Source: an uncultured Bacteroidales bacterium (GTDB lineage: Bacteria > Bacteroidota > Bacteroidia > Bacteroidales > F082). From it: a DNA stretch of 7,910 nucleotides. The first letter of the stretch is position 1; each line of letters opens with the position of its first letter. The translations under genes were made by a program, and so were the position numbers. The DNA lies in assembly GCA_937926515.1 (NCBI GenBank), contig CALAZZ010000061.1:1-7910 (forward strand), in the 5' to 3' direction. The notes beneath the pieces were generated by a model. That model made no database searches, had not been told where the DNA came from, and was given only the letters and a program-made list of their open reading frames with translations. Positions 6,084 to 7,910 of this stretch are shown piece after piece.

Positions 6084-6207
6084 GTCTTTAAAGTCCTGAG
6101 TTTTACAGCTCAAGGGTGAGGCATGCATGGAATGAACGCCATGAGTTTACTAAAGTAATTGGCTGATATGAATGACGCGCATAACGAAGCCATCGGACTT
6201 TAAAGGC
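6084..6207 (+). ncRNA. Candidate structured RNA, possibly a group II intron domain I-like remnant
   Basis: No credible coding frame covers this stretch of the recN-fabI gap. CTTTAAAGTCC (6086-6096) and GGACTTTAAAG (6195-6205) are perfect 11-bp inverted copies, and a T-G and a G-C pair extend the stem to 6084/6207. Between them lie several short helices: TGAG/CTCA (6097-6100 with 6109-6112), CATGG/CCATG (6126-6130 with 6139-6143), and TGGCT/AGCCA (6160-6164 with 6188-6192) containing TATG/CATA (6167-6170 with 6180-6183). An alternative helix GCCA/TGGC (6138-6141 with 6160-6163) exposes the loop GAGTTTACTAAAG (6143-6155). As I remember it, that loop closely resembles GAGTTACCTAAAG in domain I of the Lactococcus Ll.LtrB intron. 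No GUGYG 5' end, reverse transcriptase or domain V is present, so any intron is only a fragment. The strand is set by this resemblance. It could instead be an unrelated RNA or a mobile-element scar. Confidence 0.35.
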
Positions 6208-6250
6208 TAGCACTAATTATAGTGGAATCATCAAATTCTGCCGTATCAGG
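6208..6250. other. 3' flank of recN, no clear terminator
   Basis: This stretch contains one small hairpin, CACTA (6211-6215) with TAGTG (6220-6224) around a 4-nt loop. It has no adjoining T-run of useful length on either strand, so it is at best a weak end for the recN transcript. The remaining part of the gap nearer fabI (5990-6083) is AT-rich and shows nothing beyond the fabI promoter; GTGTCT occurs twice (6006 and 6079 regions), without further repeat structure. Confidence 0.3.
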
Positions 6251-7906
6251 CTAATCAATTATCAGCTCACGCGCTGCCTGGCGAGCTGCATCTGAAGGCG
6301 AATCATCGCTGAGCATACGTGCAATTTCCTCCACACGTTGCTCATCGCTCAGTCTAACAATAGAAGAAGTGGTACGTTCCTCTTCGTCATTTTTAAACAC
6401 CAGGTAATGATGATTTGCCTTTCCGGCAATTTGAGGCAGATGGGTGATACTGATGAGTTGCATCCTACTTGCCATTGTCGACATAATGCGGCCCACTTTT
6501 CCTGCTATTTCGCCAGACACTCCTGTGTCGATCTCGTCAAAAATTATAGTCGGCAAGAGCTTTTTCTCTGTTAACAGGCTCTTAATAGCCAGCATCAGAC
6601 GCGACATCTCACCACCTGAGGCTATTCGTGCCATATCCTCCATAGGAATGCCCTTGTTGGCCGAAAACATGAATTGCACCCTATCATAGCCATTTATGGT
6701 AGGATGTTCAAGCTTAACAATCTTTACCTCAAATTGAGCATGTGGCATACCCAGCGACTGAAGCAACGCTATAACAGTGCTTCCAAGGTTCGGGATGGCC
6801 TTTGAACGGCTGGTTGTCAGCTTTGCTCCTATTGCCTGCATCTGCTTTTGCAACTTGCCGGCTTCGGCTTTCAACCTGACAAGATCATCACCCATACCTT
6901 CGATCGAAAGCAATTGCTGCTCCAGCTCATTTTTCAATTCAATCAATTCATCAGTTGTTTGCACACGATGCTTATGCAGCAGATGGTTTAGCATGTCCAT
7001 ACGCTGATTTACCTGCTCTGTTTCGGCAGGCTCAAAACGGGAGTTCTGTTCCAACTTATTGACTTCATCGCTGATATCCTTAAGTTCGATCAAGGTTTCA
7101 TTGCAGCGTTCAGCCAGCAATTTTGATTCGGGAAGGTATCGGTTCAGCCTTTCAAGAATAGAACGCAAGCTTGTCATTTTGATAAGAATAGCCGTTTCCT
7201 CTTCCTCAAGCAGTTGCAATGCCTGAAAGAGGCCACCGGCTATTTCTTCGGCGTGCATCAATTGATTAAGTCGCTGCTCAAGTTCTTCGTATTCACCAGG
7301 TTGTAGTTGTGCAGCTTCCAACTCATCAAATTGGAATTTGATAAAATCCTGTTGGGCTTGTTTCGCACGCTCTTGGTTCGACAGTTCCTCGATAGTTGCT
7401 ACCAAATTATTGTAAGCTGAAAAGGACTTTGCAAATTCGGTCTTTAAGGAGGCATTGCCTGCAAAATCATCAATCACCCTAAGCTGGAAGGTAGCCTCAG
7501 CCAATTGTAAGGACTCATGTTGAGAGTGCACGTCAACCAGGATATTGCCTAATTCCCTCATCAGGTTCAGGGTCACAGGGATATCATTGATAAATGCCCG
7601 CGATTTTCCGGCCGGATTAATTTCGCGTCGCATAATGCATTCAACACTAAAGTCAAGCTCATGCTCATCAAAAAAACCTTGCAGATCGAGCTCAGCAATG
7701 TCGAAATAAGCCTCAACAATACATTTTCTGGATTTATCAAGCAACACATTGCTTTCGGCACGGTTGCCCAGTACCAAACCCATTGCGCCCAGCAGTATGG
7801 ACTTACCCGCACCGGTCTCGCCTGTTATCACGGAGAACCCTTTATCGAAACTGATATCCAGGCTTTTTATCAAGGCATAATTGCTGATGCGCAATTGTTG
7901 AAGCAT
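6251..7906 (-). CDS. recN: DNA repair protein RecN
   Basis: RecN is an SMC-like ATPase that acts in recombinational repair of double-strand breaks. The protein is complete at 551 residues (family usually about 550-560). Its N-terminal head half begins MLQQLRISNYALI, typical of the family, with the Walker A motif GETGAGKS (29-36) and a Q-loop region DVHSQHES (125-132). A long helical, coiled-coil-rich middle (about 150-370) is rich in Glu, Gln, Leu and Lys. The C-terminal head half has the ABC signature IASGGEMS (428-435), Walker B TIIFDEID (453-460), D-loop TGVSG (461-465) and the switch histidine H489 in SITHLPQIA. The start at 7906 is chosen because the N-terminus aligns with family members. 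Only 4 bp upstream are in the window, so its promoter is not visible. No SOS-type site can be assessed. The gene ends with TAG at 6251. Confidence 0.96.
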   Translation of the reverse strand: MLQQLRISNYALIKSLDISFDKGFSVITGETGAGKSILLGAMGLVLGNRAESNVLLDKSRKCIVEAYFDIAELDLQGFFDEHELDFSVECIMRREINPAGKSRAFINDIPVTLNLMRELGNILVDVHSQHESLQLAEATFQLRVIDDFAGNASLKTEFAKSFSAYNNLVATIEELSNQERAKQAQQDFIKFQFDELEAAQLQPGEYEELEQRLNQLMHAEEIAGGLFQALQLLEEEETAILIKMTSLRSILERLNRYLPESKLLAERCNETLIELKDISDEVNKLEQNSRFEPAETEQVNQRMDMLNHLLHKHRVQTTDELIELKNELEQQLLSIEGMGDDLVRLKAEAGKLQKQMQAIGAKLTTSRSKAIPNLGSTVIALLQSLGMPHAQFEVKIVKLEHPTINGYDRVQFMFSANKGIPMEDMARIASGGEMSRLMLAIKSLLTEKKLLPTIIFDEIDTGVSGEIAGKVGRIMSTMASRMQLISITHLPQIAGKANHHYLVFKNDEEERTTSSIVRLSDEQRVEEIARMLSDDSPSDAARQAARELIID

Positions 7907-7910
7907 AAGA

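Noticed and set aside
6049..6099. Short plus-strand open frame of 16 codons in the recN-fabI gap (ATG at 6049, TGA at 6097)
   Set aside because: It has no ribosome-binding site or promoter, has unremarkable composition, and runs into the inverted-repeat stem; nothing supports a peptide.
6236..6250. TGCCGTATCAGG near the recN stop as a group II intron domain V
   Set aside because: Only GCCGTAT matches the domain V 5' strand; the GAAA loop and the complementary 3' strand are absent.
5941..6250. A tRNA gene or CRISPR array in the long gap
   Set aside because: No TTC-loop/acceptor pattern ending in CCA and no regularly spaced repeats are present.

Overview
The window looks like ordinary chromosome from a member of the Bacteroidota, probably an anaerobic or facultatively anaerobic lineage close to Bacteroidales. 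Four things point there. Several genes are preceded by matches to the Bacteroidota promoter element TAnnTTTG, and most starts lack a Shine-Dalgarno sequence. The enoyl-ACP reductase has the N-terminus typical of that phylum. The small lipoprotein carries an acidic export signal of Bacteroidota type. A four-subunit ferredoxin-dependent 2-oxoacid oxidoreductase fits low-oxygen metabolism. The genus cannot be read from the sequence.

Positions 1-4552 hold plus-strand genes. The first four (21-2726) form a tight operon for a 2-oxoacid:ferredoxin oxidoreductase of the Kor/Vor type, in the order delta (2x[4Fe-4S] ferredoxin), alpha (VorB/KorA-like), beta (thiamine-pyrophosphate binding) and gamma. 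It ends at a clear intrinsic terminator (2796-2826). Together the subunits would decarboxylate a 2-oxoacid (2-oxoglutarate or a branched-chain 2-oxoacid) to its acyl-CoA and pass the electrons to ferredoxin. Next come a TIGR02757/DUF2400 family protein (2874-3665), with its own promoter and a very short leader, and a six-helix voltage-gated potassium channel-like protein with a C-terminal zinc ribbon (3731-4552).

Positions 4575-7906 hold minus-strand genes: a small lipoprotein of unknown function (4575-4967), FabI enoyl-ACP reductase (5077-5940) and the complete DNA repair ATPase RecN (6251-7906). The lipoprotein gene converges on the channel gene with only 22 bp between them. FabI and the lipoprotein gene each have a good TAnnTTTG element upstream.

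The only long gap is 5941-6250, between fabI and recN. Its fabI-proximal part holds the fabI promoter and a small palindrome. Its middle (6084-6207) is the least explained part of the window: an 11-bp perfect inverted repeat, extendable to 13 pairs, encloses several short hairpins. One loop resembles a stretch of group II intron domain I. It may be a structured RNA or the decayed remnant of an intron. No convincing new multi-gene system is visible; the genes are recognisable housekeeping or accessory metabolic families.
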